Part shown: positions 1-9,024 of the stretch, in pieces | How positions within the stretch are numbered: the first letter of the stretch is position 1 | Layout: every line of letters begins with the position of its first letter | NCBI GenBank assembly: GCA_947649615.1 | Contig: CANSSG010000012.1 | Span: 1-64,000 of the forward strand | Origin: an uncultured Clostridia bacterium | GTDB taxonomy: Bacteria; Bacillota; Clostridia; Oscillospirales; Oscillospiraceae | Length of the DNA: 64,000 bases | Direction of reading: 5' to 3' | Program-made: the position numbers and the translations under genes | Notes under the pieces: model-generated | The model's input: only the letters and a program-made list of their open reading frames with translations | What the model was told of the DNA's origin: nothing | The model's database searches: none

Positions 1-1241
1 TCACCTACAAGTTCCAGAAGAAGATCGTCAAGGCCTGGCTCCTGGAGGGCCACCGCGTGGACGGCCGCGCCAAGAACGAGATCCGGCCCCTGGGGGCCGA
101 GGTGGGCGTGCTGCCCCGGGTCCACGGCTCCGGCCTGTTCACCCGCGGACAGACCCAGGTGCTCAGCGTCTGCACCCTGGACACCATGTCGGCGGCCCAG
201 AAGCTGGACACCATCTGGCCCGAGGAGTCCAAGCGGTATATGCACCACTACAACTTCCCCGGCTACTCCGTGGGCGAGGCCAAGCCCTCCCGCTCCCCCG
301 GCCGCCGGGAGATCGGCCACGGCGCGCTGGCCGAGCGGGCCCTGCTGCCCGTGCTCCCCTCTGAGGAGGAGTTCCCCTACGCCATCCGGGTGGTGAGCGA
401 GGTGGTCAGCTCCAACGGCTCCACCTCCCAGGGCTCCATCTGCGGCTCCACCCTGGCCCTCATGGACGCCGGCGTGCCCATCAAGGCCCCCGTGGCCGGC
501 ATCTCCTGCGGCCTCATCCAGGACGACGACGGCTCCTTCACCACCTTCATCGACATCCAGGGCGTGGAGGACTTCCACGGCGAGATGGATTTCAAGGTGG
601 GCGGCACGAAGAAAGGCATCACCGCCATCCAGATGGACCTGAAGAACGACGGCCTGACCACGGAAATCATCAAGAACGCCCTGGACATCACCTATGACGC
701 CCGGTGCGAGATTCTCGACCAGATCATGCTGCCCTGCATCGCCGCGCCCCGGCCCGAGGTCAGCAAGTGGGCGCCCAAGATGATCACCATGCACATCGAC
801 CCCGACAACATCCGCGATGTAATTGGCAAGGGCGGCTCCGTCATCCAGAAGATTGTGGCCGACACCGGCGCCAAGATCGACATTGACGACGACGGCACCA
901 TCCGGATTGCGTCCCCCAACGCCGAGTCCGCCGAGGCGGCCAAGCATGCCATCGACCAGATCGTGTTTGTGCCGGAGGTAGGCGCCCTGTACTATGGCCG
1001 GGTAGTCCGGCTGATGCAGTTCGGCGCGTTCGTGGAGCTGGCTCCCGGGAAGGACGGGCTGGTGCATATCTCCAAGCTGGCAAACCATCGTGTGGAAAAG
1101 GTGGAGGACGTATGTAAGATCGGCGATATGATGTGGGTCAAGGTGACCGAAATTGATGAAAAGGGACGGGTCAACCTGTCCCATAAGGACGCCCTGCGGG
1201 AAATTGAGGCGAAAAAGGCCCGGGGCGAGATTGTGAAGTAA
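1..1241 (+). CDS. pnp: Polyribonucleotide nucleotidyltransferase, C-terminal part (5' end outside window)
   Basis: PNPase degrades RNA phosphorolytically from the 3' end and works in RNA turnover. The reading frame is already open at the left edge (codons from position 3) and ends at a TAA, so the start lies upstream. What remains is the second RNase PH domain, with the conserved [24 protein letters not shown] and GRREIGHG blocks. Next come a KH domain with the VIGKGG loop near position 825, and an S1 domain ([19 protein letters not shown]) from about position 987. Domain order and the C-terminus match full-length bacterial PNPases. The only anomaly is truncation by the window. Confidence 0.97.
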   Translation, partial: TYKFQKKIVKAWLLEGHRVDGRAKNEIRPLGAEVGVLPRVHGSGLFTRGQTQVLSVCTLDTMSAAQKLDTIWPEESKRYMHHYNFPGYSVGEAKPSRSPGRREIGHGALAERALLPVLPSEEEFPYAIRVVSEVVSSNGSTSQGSICGSTLALMDAGVPIKAPVAGISCGLIQDDDGSFTTFIDIQGVEDFHGEMDFKVGGTKKGITAIQMDLKNDGLTTEIIKNALDITYDARCEILDQIMLPCIAAPRPEVSKWAPKMITMHIDPDNIRDVIGKGGSVIQKIVADTGAKIDIDDDGTIRIASPNAESAEAAKHAIDQIVFVPEVGALYYGRVVRLMQFGAFVELAPGKDGLVHISKLANHRVEKVEDVCKIGDMMWVKVTEIDEKGRVNLSHKDALREIEAKKARGEIVK

Positions 1242-1280
1242 TACTTTTTCCGGAAGGGAATCGCATAAGGTCAATATGTA

Positions 1281-1309
1281 GGCGGGGACAGCCATGGGCT
1301 GTCCCCGCC
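1281..1309. terminator. Hairpin between convergent pnp and the nucleoside operon
   Basis: A perfect 13-bp stem (GGCGGGGACAGCC and its complement) closes a 3-nt ATG loop and is followed by TTT on the plus strand. It lies between the pnp stop and the stop of the converging minus-strand operon. It can therefore serve both, although the T tracts are short. Confidence 0.75.
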
Positions 1310-1315
1310 TTTCAA

Positions 1316-2482
1316 CTATAGGATTCCTGAGCCATACTGCGGATAGTAGTCGGGATAGACCGGGCCGCGCGTATAGGGAAACTCCTTGAGCATATCCTCG
1401 TCTATTTCAATACCCAGACCAGGCTTGTCAGAGGGACGAAGCATGCCATCGGTGATTTTGTCCGTATCAAAGATGGGGTTCTTCAGTATCACATCGCGCA
1501 AAGGCTGGAAGCCGCAGGCATCTACCTCCAACTGCTTCACATTGCGGCAGGACAGCGCCAGATGCAGGTTTGCCGCAATGCCTACGGCGGTAATGCCGCC
1601 AATGTGGGGAATGCACTCAATGCCGTAGGCTTCTGCAAAGCCGCAGATTTTCTTACACTCCATAATGCCGCCGGCAATACAGGCGTCCGGCTGCCAAATC
1701 TGGCCAATGTTGCGGCTCTTCAGATTTTTGAATTCGTACAGGGATGTAACCCGCTCCCCCAGCGCAACAGGAATGGGGGATTCTTTTGACAGCCGCTCGA
1801 GGGATTCCAAATCGTATTGTGAAATGGGTTCTTCATAGAAATAGGGCTTATAAGGCGCAAAGCGGTGCGCCATCTCAAAGGCGGTTTCCGGCGTGTACGT
1901 CATGTATGCATCAATGTACAGCCTGCGGTCCGGGCCAATGAATTCGCGGATATTTTCCACAAACCCTTCGTCCCAATCTTTGCTCTTGCCAACACGGCAT
2001 TTGACGCCCTTGAAGCCGGCTTTCAGCGGGCGGCTGAAAAATTCCCTGTGCCAGTCGTAGTCCACGTCAAAATTTGCCGCGCCGGTGGCATAGATTTCAA
2101 TCTCATCCCGGAAGCCGCCCAGCATCTTATAGAGGGGCAGGCCAGCGCGCTTGCCCAGGATGTCCATGAGCGCGATTTCTACAGCGGCAATCGCCTGGTT
2201 AGAAACGCCCGCGGAACCTAAGTACCCCCAAATCCACGTCCGCATTTTGGAGACCAGCCGCTCCACATTGGCGGGATCTTCGCCGAGGATCAGACGCTTT
2301 AACGTGTGATCGATGATTTCTTTGACCACCAAGGGGTAGGAATGCCCATAGGCGGAGCTGGCCTCGCCCCATCCTACCAGCCCGTCGTCCGTGGTGATTT
2401 TGCAGAGAAGAAACGTGCGGGGAATTTTGGGCGCGTCTTTTATATATTGCAAGGGGTAGGTTTGCACATCAGCAATTTTCAT
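1316..2482 (-). CDS. Enolase-superfamily enzyme, mandelate racemase subgroup
   Basis: A 388-aa enzyme that should abstract the alpha proton of a carboxylate (acid-sugar dehydratase, racemase or similar). Visible landmarks are the strand-2 motif K161-C-R163 (usually KxK), metal ligands D191, E217 and E243, and an Asp-His dyad formed by D266 (QPDACIAGG) and H293 (PHIGG). That dyad is the signature of the mandelate racemase subgroup rather than muconate cycloisomerases. The start has a GGAAAA ribosome site and overlaps the end of the upstream deaminase gene by 14 nt, so the two are translationally linked. It is the last gene of a nucleoside-uptake operon. The substrate cannot be read from the sequence; a product of nucleoside or sugar catabolism is an inference. 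Confidence 0.9.
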   Translation of the reverse strand: MKIADVQTYPLQYIKDAPKIPRTFLLCKITTDDGLVGWGEASSAYGHSYPLVVKEIIDHTLKRLILGEDPANVERLVSKMRTWIWGYLGSAGVSNQAIAAVEIALMDILGKRAGLPLYKMLGGFRDEIEIYATGAANFDVDYDWHREFFSRPLKAGFKGVKCRVGKSKDWDEGFVENIREFIGPDRRLYIDAYMTYTPETAFEMAHRFAPYKPYFYEEPISQYDLESLERLSKESPIPVALGERVTSLYEFKNLKSRNIGQIWQPDACIAGGIMECKKICGFAEAYGIECIPHIGGITAVGIAANLHLALSCRNVKQLEVDACGFQPLRDVILKNPIFDTDKITDGMLRPSDKPGLGIEIDEDMLKEFPYTRGPVYPDYYPQYGSGIL

Positions 2483-3527
2483 AATTCATTTTTCCTTTCT
2501 CAAGCCATCCGCTTATGCAGCCGCGCAGGTACGGCTTGCAGTCATCACGGAAAATGGAATCAACCGCCGCCAGCATAAGCGCCGCGATTCTTTGGGGAGA
2601 CAGTTGGAATACACGGTGCATTTCCTCATATTCCCGGCAAAGCCCCCAATGAATGACGCGTGGGTCGTCTGTGTTTATGCTCACGGATATCCCATCCCCA
2701 ATCATGCGCGGCAAAGGGTGGGCGTACAACTGCTCCAACACGCCAAAAATCACATTGGAAGTAGGACAGCATTCAATGTGTACACCCCGGTCCCGGATTT
2801 CAGCAGGGAGATCCGGGCAAAGGCCGTCGTACAGCTTCAAGCCATGGCCGATCCGCTCCGCGTGAAGAAGGCGGACAGCGGTTTGTATATTCCAGGCGCT
2901 TCCGTATTCGCCGGCATGGACGGTCCTATGGACGCCGGCATCCAGCGCCCTTTGATAAATCCCGGCGAATTGTTCCGGAGGATACGCCTCGTCGGAGAGG
3001 AGGTCGATGCCGCAGACGCCGTTACCCGCACCGTTTATCGCCAATTCCAGCACTTGTGCGGCGTAGCCCAGGTCCATTTCCCGATTAATGCCAAGAATGA
3101 CAGCGGCTTTTATGCCAGACGACCGCTCTCCCAGCCTAATGCCCTCCTCAACTGCCGCAAGGATGTCCTGTCCGGGAATACCCTTCGCCAGCAGCGGCCC
3201 CGCGCTTAGGCGAAGCTCCTGGTAGACGGCGCCCTCTGCCGCCGCGTCCTCAATGGCTTCCGCCAAAATCCGCGCAATGGCTTCCTTATCGGCAAAAGCG
3301 TGGCGGAGCCATGCAAAATGGCTCAGCCCCAGGTGAAACCCCCGTTTGTCGTCCGGCCCGATGGAAATCAGGCGTTCGACCGCTTCCCTGTCCCGCAGCT
3401 TAACAGGCAAAAGGCCGCCAAGCCCCCGGCTCCGAAGAATGTCAATATACGTTTCCGTCCGGACGCTGCCTTCGGCGTGGCGGTGCAGTTCCAGCTTCGG
3501 GACGCTGTGATAAAGCATATCTTCCAT
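2469..3527 (-). CDS. Adenosine deaminase family protein
   Basis: A 352-aa TIM-barrel metal-dependent deaminase. Zinc ligands and catalytic residues are all in place: H15-x-H17 (LHRHAEGS), the HAGE block, RIGHG and NTDDP. Adenosine, adenine or a modified purine nucleoside are the likely substrates. The family splits into adenosine and adenine deaminases, and I cannot separate them safely here. It lies directly downstream of the two nucleoside permeases (5-nt gap) with a GAGGAA ribosome site, which supports deamination of an imported purine nucleoside in the cytoplasm. It overlaps the start of the enolase-superfamily gene. Length is normal for the family. Confidence 0.9.
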   Translation of the reverse strand: MEDMLYHSVPKLELHRHAEGSVRTETYIDILRSRGLGGLLPVKLRDREAVERLISIGPDDKRGFHLGLSHFAWLRHAFADKEAIARILAEAIEDAAAEGAVYQELRLSAGPLLAKGIPGQDILAAVEEGIRLGERSSGIKAAVILGINREMDLGYAAQVLELAINGAGNGVCGIDLLSDEAYPPEQFAGIYQRALDAGVHRTVHAGEYGSAWNIQTAVRLLHAERIGHGLKLYDGLCPDLPAEIRDRGVHIECCPTSNVIFGVLEQLYAHPLPRMIGDGISVSINTDDPRVIHWGLCREYEEMHRVFQLSPQRIAALMLAAVDSIFRDDCKPYLRGCISGWLEKGKMNYENC

Positions 3528-3532
3528 AGCGG

Positions 3533-4417
3533 TTATTCCTCTTCCCGGGTATAATTCTTCCCAAACATGGCGGGGGCTTTCCTGCTGCCGAAGAAAACCA
3601 GGGCAATCACGGTTACAGCATAGGGAAGCGTCAGCAGAAATTCACTGGGTATATCCACCAATAGCTGGGCGTTCATTTGGAAGGCGTCGAAGAAACCCAG
3701 GAAAAGCGTGGTCAGTACGACGGCCAGGGGCTTATAGCCCGCAAAGACCACGGCGGAATAGGACAAAAACCCCATGTTAGCGGTCATGTTCCGGGCAAAG
3801 AAGCCCATCTGCCCCAAGGCCAGTTCGGAACCGCCGATGCCCGCCAGCACACCGCATACCAGCATAGCCTGAAAGCGGTACCGGTTGACGGCAATCCCCA
3901 GGGAATCGGCCGCAGCGGGATTCTCTCCCACGGAACGCACCCGCAGCCCCCAATTCGTCCTGTAAAGCAGGAACCATACGGCGAAAACCGCCCCCGCCAT
4001 AACAAACAGGTTAATGGACTGCTCCCCCAAGACAGGCAGTTGAACCAACGGCAGCTTTTGCACATTGGGCGAAAACCCGGTGTTCCCAAACGCGGGCTGC
4101 ATCAGCACGGTGGTCGCGCCCAGCATAATGAAGTTGAACCCGATGCTGCAAACGACGTGGTTGCCTCGGCATTGATTGATAAAGAAGCTTAGCAGCATCG
4201 CATACAGCAGGCCGAACACAATTGCCGCCGCCTCGCCTAAGACTGCGCTGCCGGTTAAAAAGCAAACATAGGCCGCCGCAAAGCCCGCGCCGAGCAGGCC
4301 CCCTTCCATGGCCATGAAGATAATGCCGGACTGGGCGCATACCACGATGCCAAGCGCGCCGAACAGCATGGGCAGCGTCAGGCGGACCGTGCTGGGCAGC
4401 ATAGAAAGAACGCTCAT
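3533..4417 (-). CDS. Nucleoside ABC transporter permease (NupQ/BmpD type)
   Basis: A 294-aa hydrophobic protein with about eight to nine membrane segments, of the BPD_transp_2 permease family that pairs with BMP-type nucleoside-binding lipoproteins. The EAA-like cytoplasmic loop is recognisable around RVRSVGENPAAADSLGI. Its start overlaps the stop of the other permease by one base (ATGA arrangement) and has a GGAGGTG ribosome site in the end of that gene. It should form the channel as a heterodimer with that neighbour. Specificity for nucleosides comes from the family and from the adjacent deaminase. Confidence 0.92.
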   Translation of the reverse strand: MSVLSMLPSTVRLTLPMLFGALGIVVCAQSGIIFMAMEGGLLGAGFAAAYVCFLTGSAVLGEAAAIVFGLLYAMLLSFFINQCRGNHVVCSIGFNFIMLGATTVLMQPAFGNTGFSPNVQKLPLVQLPVLGEQSINLFVMAGAVFAVWFLLYRTNWGLRVRSVGENPAAADSLGIAVNRYRFQAMLVCGVLAGIGGSELALGQMGFFARNMTANMGFLSYSAVVFAGYKPLAVVLTTLFLGFFDAFQMNAQLLVDIPSEFLLTLPYAVTVIALVFFGSRKAPAMFGKNYTREEE

Positions 4418-5493
4418 CAGGCGGCACCTCCTTCTTCCTTTTTTCGCGCCGGGAAGCGCCTGCGTACCAGCGATAGGACTGTCCCGGCAAAGCGAGGCGT
4501 CACCAGCAAAATGATAATCAGCCCTTGCAGCATGGTAACGAAGTAGGGCGACATGCCGGTCGTACGGCTGATTGCCAACGCACCGACGCGGATCATGGAA
4601 ATAATCAGGGCAGTCACAATGATGCCCAGCGGATGGCTTCCGGCCATATAGGCGATGGCAATGCCGTCAAAGCCATAGTTGGTAAAAAATTCGTCAAAGT
4701 AGGCATGCTGTCCGCCCAGGACCTCCAGCGCACCGCCCATGGACGCCACAGCGCCTCCCAGCGCCATCGCAAGCAGGCAGAGCAGCTTGTTGTTGATCCC
4801 CAGGTACCGCGCCGCAGCCGGCCCCGCTCCGGCGGCGCGCATTTCCAGTCCCTTGGCGGTGCTTCTGAAAAACAAATGGGTGAGGACGCACAGCGCCAAG
4901 GCAATCAACAGCCCCCAAGAAAAGTCCAGTTTGCCGAAGGTTGGGATTTCAGCCGCCGGCAAAATCTTTTTGCTCTGCGGGGAGTAATCCGTTCCTTTAA
5001 AGGGATTGAGGACCAGCCAGGTGACGATATAGGAAACTATGCTGTTGAGCATCAGCGTCGTCACAACCTCGTTCGCGCCCCGGGTAATCTTCAAGAGACC
5101 CGGCAGGCCGGACAGAACAGCGCCCACGGCCATAGCCGCAGCGATGGCCGCAGCGGCATGCAGCCCTGCCGGAAGCCCCAGGTCGGAAGCCCCTACCACA
5201 GCGGCAGTCAATGCGCCGGCGATAATCTGTCCCTCGCCGCCCATGTTAAACATCCCCGTTTGCAGCGGGATGGCAATTGCCAAACCGGAGAGCATGAGCG
5301 GAGTGGCGCGGCGTAGCGTACTGTCAAAGCTGCCAAAGGCCTTTGCGAAAATCGCGCCATAAATGGTCAGCGGGTTCGAGCCAATAGCCATCAGAAATAC
5401 CGCGCCGGCCGCAAAGGCAAACAGCATGGCAAACGCGACCCGCCCTAACTCCCGCAGCGTTCCGGACTGCATGCGGGATAATTTGCTTTTCAT
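4417..5493 (-). CDS. Nucleoside ABC transporter permease (NupP/BmpC type)
   Basis: A 358-aa permease with an N-terminal membrane segment after a short basic stretch and several further segments. It has the family motif GMFNMGGEGQI and the cytoplasmic coupling loop RAAGAGPAAARYLGI. The AAGGAGGTG ribosome site fixes the start. The gene follows the ATPase gene after 3 nt and overlaps the next permease, so the four transporter genes are one transcription unit. It is the membrane half-channel of a BMP-type (Nup/Yuf) nucleoside importer. Confidence 0.92.
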   Translation of the reverse strand: MKSKLSRMQSGTLRELGRVAFAMLFAFAAGAVFLMAIGSNPLTIYGAIFAKAFGSFDSTLRRATPLMLSGLAIAIPLQTGMFNMGGEGQIIAGALTAAVVGASDLGLPAGLHAAAAIAAAMAVGAVLSGLPGLLKITRGANEVVTTLMLNSIVSYIVTWLVLNPFKGTDYSPQSKKILPAAEIPTFGKLDFSWGLLIALALCVLTHLFFRSTAKGLEMRAAGAGPAAARYLGINNKLLCLLAMALGGAVASMGGALEVLGGQHAYFDEFFTNYGFDGIAIAYMAGSHPLGIIVTALIISMIRVGALAISRTTGMSPYFVTMLQGLIIILLVTPRFAGTVLSLVRRRFPARKKEEGGAA

Positions 5494-5496
5494 CCG

Positions 5497-7032
5497 TCAC
5501 ACCTCCTTGCCGCCGCCCATATACAGGCCGATGGCTTCATCGGCAAACCCCTGCGCCGCCCGCTGAACGGCGATAGAGCCATTATATAAAATAGCAATTT
5601 CGTCACTGAGGGCCTTGATTTCATCCAGGTCGCTGGAAATCAGCAAAATGGTTTTCCCTTCCTCCCGCAGCTTGAGCAGCGTACTGTGAACGGACTGGAT
5701 GGCTCCGGCGTCCAGTCCCCTGGTGGGCTGAGAAACCACGACGATTTTAACATCCGGACTGCTCAGTTCCCGGGCCAGGACCACCTTCTGCTGATTACCG
5801 CCGGACATCCTTTTTACCAGAATGCCCGTGTCCCGGGGCCGGATGTCAAAAGTATTGGAAAGCTGGGAGACGAACTGCCGGGCTTTTGCCTTGCGGAAAA
5901 CGCCGTCTTTGACAAACCGCCTGTCTTTCCGGTAGCCCAGCATGATATTTTCATACACGCTGAATGCCAACACAAGCCCCTGGCGGTGGCGGTCCTCCGG
6001 GATAATTTGGATTCCCTCCTGCCGCATCGTGCCGGAGGTGTTTTTTTTGATTTCCTTCGCGCCGATTTGAATGGAGCCGCCGGAAAGCTTTTTTACACCG
6101 GCCAGGACTTCCACCAGCGCAGTCTGCCCGTTGCCATCCACACCGGCCACACCGACAATTCGTCCCGCGTACAGGTTCAGATTGACGTCTCTAAGGGGGC
6201 AGGCGTCCCCTGCGGCGGCGGTGGATAAGCCGCGAAGTTCCACAGAAGGCGGACAGTCATGGCTGTGAAGCTGTGCGCTGACCTGCGCCTTTACCAGTGT
6301 TTTGCCAATCATGGTTGCAGCCAGCTCCGCCTGGGTCGTTTCATTGGTGTTGAAGATGGCGGCTGCCTTTCCCTGGCGCAGCACCAGCACACGGCTGCTG
6401 ATTGCCATGACCTCATGGAGCTTGTGGGTGATAATGATAATCGTCATCCCGGCGGCTTGAAAGCTGCGGAGCAGGTCAAAAAGCGCGTCCGTCTCCTGCG
6501 GCGTCAGCACGGTGGTCGGCTCGTCCAAGATCAGCACCTTGCAGCCCCGGTACAGCGCCTTTAAAATCTCCACGCGCTGCTTGGCTCCCAGCGGCAAGGC
6601 GGATACCACGCTTTTCGGGTCAATGTCCATACCGTACCGACTGCAAAGCGCCCCAACGGCCCTTTCACATTTTTCGCGGCGGAACAAGCGGCGGCTTACC
6701 ATTGTTTCAGCGCCTAAAATAACATTCTGGGCGACGGTGAAGGTTTCTACCAGCTTCAAATGCTGGTGGACCATCGCAATGCCGTGTTCGATGGCAGTTT
6801 GAGGAGAATATTCCACCGGCATCTCCACCCCATCAATCGCAATGGATCCGGAATCCCGCCTGCAAAGCCCGAACAAGACGTTCATCAGCGTTGTTTTCCC
6901 CGCGCCATTTTCACCAAGCAGGGAAATGATTTCCCCCTTTTTGACGCTTAGCGAAATATGGTCATTGGCGCAGGACGGCCCAAACATCTTCACAATGTCC
7001 CGCATTTCGATCATGTTTTTCAATGGCGGCAT
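5497..7032 (-). CDS. Nucleoside ABC transporter ATP-binding protein, double NBD
   Basis: A 511-aa protein with two nucleotide-binding domains, as in sugar and nucleoside importers of the RbsA/NupO kind. Domain 1 has the Walker A GENGAGKTT and Walker B VLILDEPTTVL, with a degenerate signature (ALPLGAKQRVE). Domain 2 has a degenerate Walker A (GVDGNGQTA), an intact MSGGNQQK signature and the site VVSQPTRGLD. Such unequal sites are usual for this family. The GGAGG sits immediately before the ATG at 7032, so a TTG nine bases later is an alternative start. It lies between the binding-protein and permease genes. Confidence 0.94.
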   Translation of the reverse strand: MPPLKNMIEMRDIVKMFGPSCANDHISLSVKKGEIISLLGENGAGKTTLMNVLFGLCRRDSGSIAIDGVEMPVEYSPQTAIEHGIAMVHQHLKLVETFTVAQNVILGAETMVSRRLFRREKCERAVGALCSRYGMDIDPKSVVSALPLGAKQRVEILKALYRGCKVLILDEPTTVLTPQETDALFDLLRSFQAAGMTIIIITHKLHEVMAISSRVLVLRQGKAAAIFNTNETTQAELAATMIGKTLVKAQVSAQLHSHDCPPSVELRGLSTAAAGDACPLRDVNLNLYAGRIVGVAGVDGNGQTALVEVLAGVKKLSGGSIQIGAKEIKKNTSGTMRQEGIQIIPEDRHRQGLVLAFSVYENIMLGYRKDRRFVKDGVFRKAKARQFVSQLSNTFDIRPRDTGILVKRMSGGNQQKVVLARELSSPDVKIVVVSQPTRGLDAGAIQSVHSTLLKLREEGKTILLISSDLDEIKALSDEIAILYNGSIAVQRAAQGFADEAIGLYMGGGKEV

Positions 7033-7055
7033 CCTCCGATTTCCCGTAAGCGCGG

Positions 7056-8150
7056 TTAGGAGTAAGACTCCGACCAGGCATCCAATTCCTCAACCGTGCC
7101 GGGAGGAACGATCTCCCCCGCAGTCAGTTTGCCCTTGACCTCGTCCATAACGGAGCGGACCTCTTCAGGCACCTCGAAATTCTCCTGGTAACTGAAAGCT
7201 ATACCGCTGTTGGCATAAGAATTCAAAACATTCTCGCCGCCCCTAAAGGTCCCGGCAACAAAGCCGTCGAAAAATTCTCCAATCACGGCATCGTGGTCCT
7301 TATGGGAAGACGCCAGCATATGCACGGCGTCAAGGCTGTTCTGATTTGCGTCAAAGCCAATCATAAACCGGTCCAAGGTCTTGGCCGCTTCCAGCGCGCC
7401 CAAGGCGGAACCGCCGGCGTTGTGGAATAAGATGTTTACGCCGGCGTTATACATAGTAAGGGCAAGTTCCTTTGCCGCAGCCTGATCGGCCCAGGACCCA
7501 ATTTCCGCCACAACCACATCCGCGTCGGGTTTGATATACCGGATTCCTGCCTGGTAGCCTGTGATGGCGCCAACTGTGCTGGGCAGGTTCACGCCGATCA
7601 GCGCGGCATATTTGTCCCCTGCCGTCCAAGTTTTTGTTTCACCCCCGACGGAGACGGCGCCATAGTCCTCCATAAGCGCCGCGAAAACGCCAGCCATGAA
7701 CCCCATCTCATTTTTGGCGTAGGACAAGGAGGTAATGTTAGGCTGCCCTTCGCAGGACACGTCGTAAACCATATACTTTTGGTCAGGGTAATCATCCTGC
7801 ATTTCAATGGCAACATCCAGGCCGTGGTAGAGCATAATAATCAAATCATACTCCTTGGACGTGGTATAATCCTGCAATGTCAACGACATGTCGCCGCTGC
7901 CGCATTCAGACACATCCAACTGAAAGCCATGCTTTTCCTGCGCCTTTTTGACGGCATTGCAGAGCATGTCGGACAGCGAGTTGTCACCCAAGCGTTCCAC
8001 CAGCAGGCCGATTTTCAATTCCGAAGCTGCCGAACTGCCCGGCGTTTTGGTGTTTGCGTCTCCCTGCGGGGCGTTACAAGCGCAAAAAGACGCCAAGATC
8101 CCTAAAATAGATAAAAGAATAGCAAGAAGTTTGGAAAGCGGCCGTTTCAT
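7056..8150 (-). CDS. BMP family nucleoside-binding lipoprotein
   Basis: A 364-aa substrate-binding lipoprotein. The start at 8150 is chosen because it has an AAAGGAG site and begins a classic signal peptide (MKRPLSKLLAILLS) ending in a Cys lipobox (FCAC). The mature protein has the Bmp/PnrA pattern: ELKIGLLVERLG at the N-terminus, then YDLIIMLYHGLD, LSYAKNEMGFMAG and NILFHNAGGSALG. These proteins bind purine nucleosides outside the membrane and deliver them to the permeases encoded downstream. It is the first gene of the operon and follows a strong promoter with a leader of about 200 nt. A longer in-frame extension to 8339 has no ribosome site and lies inside that leader. Confidence 0.93.
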   Translation of the reverse strand: MKRPLSKLLAILLSILGILASFCACNAPQGDANTKTPGSSAASELKIGLLVERLGDNSLSDMLCNAVKKAQEKHGFQLDVSECGSGDMSLTLQDYTTSKEYDLIIMLYHGLDVAIEMQDDYPDQKYMVYDVSCEGQPNITSLSYAKNEMGFMAGVFAALMEDYGAVSVGGETKTWTAGDKYAALIGVNLPSTVGAITGYQAGIRYIKPDADVVVAEIGSWADQAAAKELALTMYNAGVNILFHNAGGSALGALEAAKTLDRFMIGFDANQNSLDAVHMLASSHKDHDAVIGEFFDGFVAGTFRGGENVLNSYANSGIAFSYQENFEVPEEVRSVMDEVKGKLTAGEIVPPGTVEELDAWSESYS

Positions 8151-8163
8151 AAGAAAGCTCCTT

Positions 8164-8259
8164 TCAAAAAGCAATTGGAGGATTACAACAAGTTCTAGTG
8201 TACCCTCTTTCTTTGAAACAGTTCCGCTCTCGTTCTTCCATACACAGATAGCATGCCAT
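8164..8259 (-). other. Possible 31-aa leader ORF upstream of the nucleoside operon
   Basis: An ATG at 8259, 12 nt after a GGAG, opens a 31-codon frame containing five cysteines. It stops at 8164, just before the ribosome site of the binding-protein gene. It lies wholly within the predicted 5' leader. It could be a regulatory leader peptide or chance; nothing identifies a function. Confidence 0.2.
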
Positions 8260-8265
8260 CTGTGT
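8242..8265. promoter_or_regulatory. 24-bp palindrome in the operon leader
   Basis: ACACAGAT and ATCTGTGT flank a GCATGC-centred core, giving a near-perfect palindrome about 85 nt downstream of the predicted transcription start. It could be an operator (roadblock repressor) or an RNA hairpin that overlaps the possible leader ORF start. I do not recognise it as a known riboswitch, and no purine-riboswitch core is visible in the leader. Confidence 0.45.
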
Positions 8266-8354
8266 GCTACTCTCCTTTCTTTTGGACCAGGCGTCGGAAA
8301 TGTCATATTCAGTTGTGCGGCGGTGTTGCAATGCTGCAATCCTCTATGGAGAAC

Positions 8355-8383
8355 ATGCTAGCATAATTTCGAAGGGTTGTCAA
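8355..8383 (-). promoter_or_regulatory. Sigma-70-type promoter of the nucleoside operon
   Basis: TTGACA (8378-8383) is separated by exactly 17 bp from TAGCAT (8355-8360) on the minus strand. This places the transcription start near 8348 and gives a leader of roughly 200 nt before the lipoprotein gene. Confidence 0.75.
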
Positions 8384-8682
8384 GCCTTCTGCTTTACGGC
8401 AGCGGGGTTTTTGAATAGCAAGGCCACAAGCCGCCCCGTATAAGCCCGCAGCCCTGCACGTCTCCAACGGCAGCCGCTACAAGCCCTACGCTACGCCCCC
8501 AGGGACATTTTATCCGAATTCTCAATTAAGCTTTTTATCAGGAAATAGCATTACCGCTATTCCCCGCAGCACACGAACATCCAGGACGGGCTGGCAATCC
8601 GCCAAGCCAAATGCCAGTTCCCGGCTTGGTGGACTGCCAGACTTGATTCCCCGCAGCGCCCGCCTGAAGCCGCGCCGCCTTT
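8384..8682. other. Intergenic stretch without a recognised gene
   Basis: About 300 bp between the DUF1294 stop and the nucleoside promoter. A minus-strand open frame (8522-8956) crosses part of it but mostly shadows the DUF1294 gene out of frame and resembles nothing. I see no clear terminator or RNA gene. Confidence 0.5.
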
Positions 8683-9024
8683 TTACCGAAATACCAGGTA
8701 CAGCCATATCGCCAGCGCCACCTCCGCCATGGTGATGAAAGGCAGCCCTATCACAAAATACCAGTGCTTCGTCTTGTGGCGGAAAACCCACATGCCCAGG
8801 CATGCCCCCAGGCCGCCGCCCAGCAGCGCGGAGAGGAATAATGTACGCTCCCGGATGCGGCGCGCGCCTTTTTTCTTGGCCTTGCGCTTGTCTATGCCCA
8901 TCAGGGCGAAGGCCCACAGATTTACCAGGGCCAAATATGCCCCGGCCAGCGGCCACGGGGAGCCAATGACAAACCAGACGGTCTCCGCGCCCGATGCTTC
9001 AGGGTAGAACCTGTTGTCCATCAT
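8683..9024 (-). CDS. DUF1294 family small membrane protein
   Basis: A 113-aa protein with about three hydrophobic segments. The DUF1294 core is clear: MGIDKRKAKKKGARRIRER, then LLGGGLGACLGMWVFRHKT and KHWYFVIGLPF. The family is widespread in bacteria and its function is unknown. The ATG overlaps the thyX stop by 4 nt (ATGA), so it is translated with thyX. No functional link between the two is known to me. Confidence 0.9.
   Translation of the reverse strand: MMDNRFYPEASGAETVWFVIGSPWPLAGAYLALVNLWAFALMGIDKRKAKKKGARRIRERTLFLSALLGGGLGACLGMWVFRHKTKHWYFVIGLPFITMAEVALAIWLYLVFR

Noticed and set aside
8151-8339. N-terminal extension of the BMP-type lipoprotein
   Set aside because: The extension would bury the signal peptide, lacks a ribosome site and lies just inside the transcription start.
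8151-8348. Purine riboswitch in the nucleoside operon leader
   Set aside because: The conserved three-way junction core is not visible; only a palindrome and a possible small ORF are present.
8522-8956. Minus-strand 144-codon frame overlapping DUF1294
   Set aside because: It is out of frame with the clearly recognisable DUF1294 gene for most of its length and resembles no protein.
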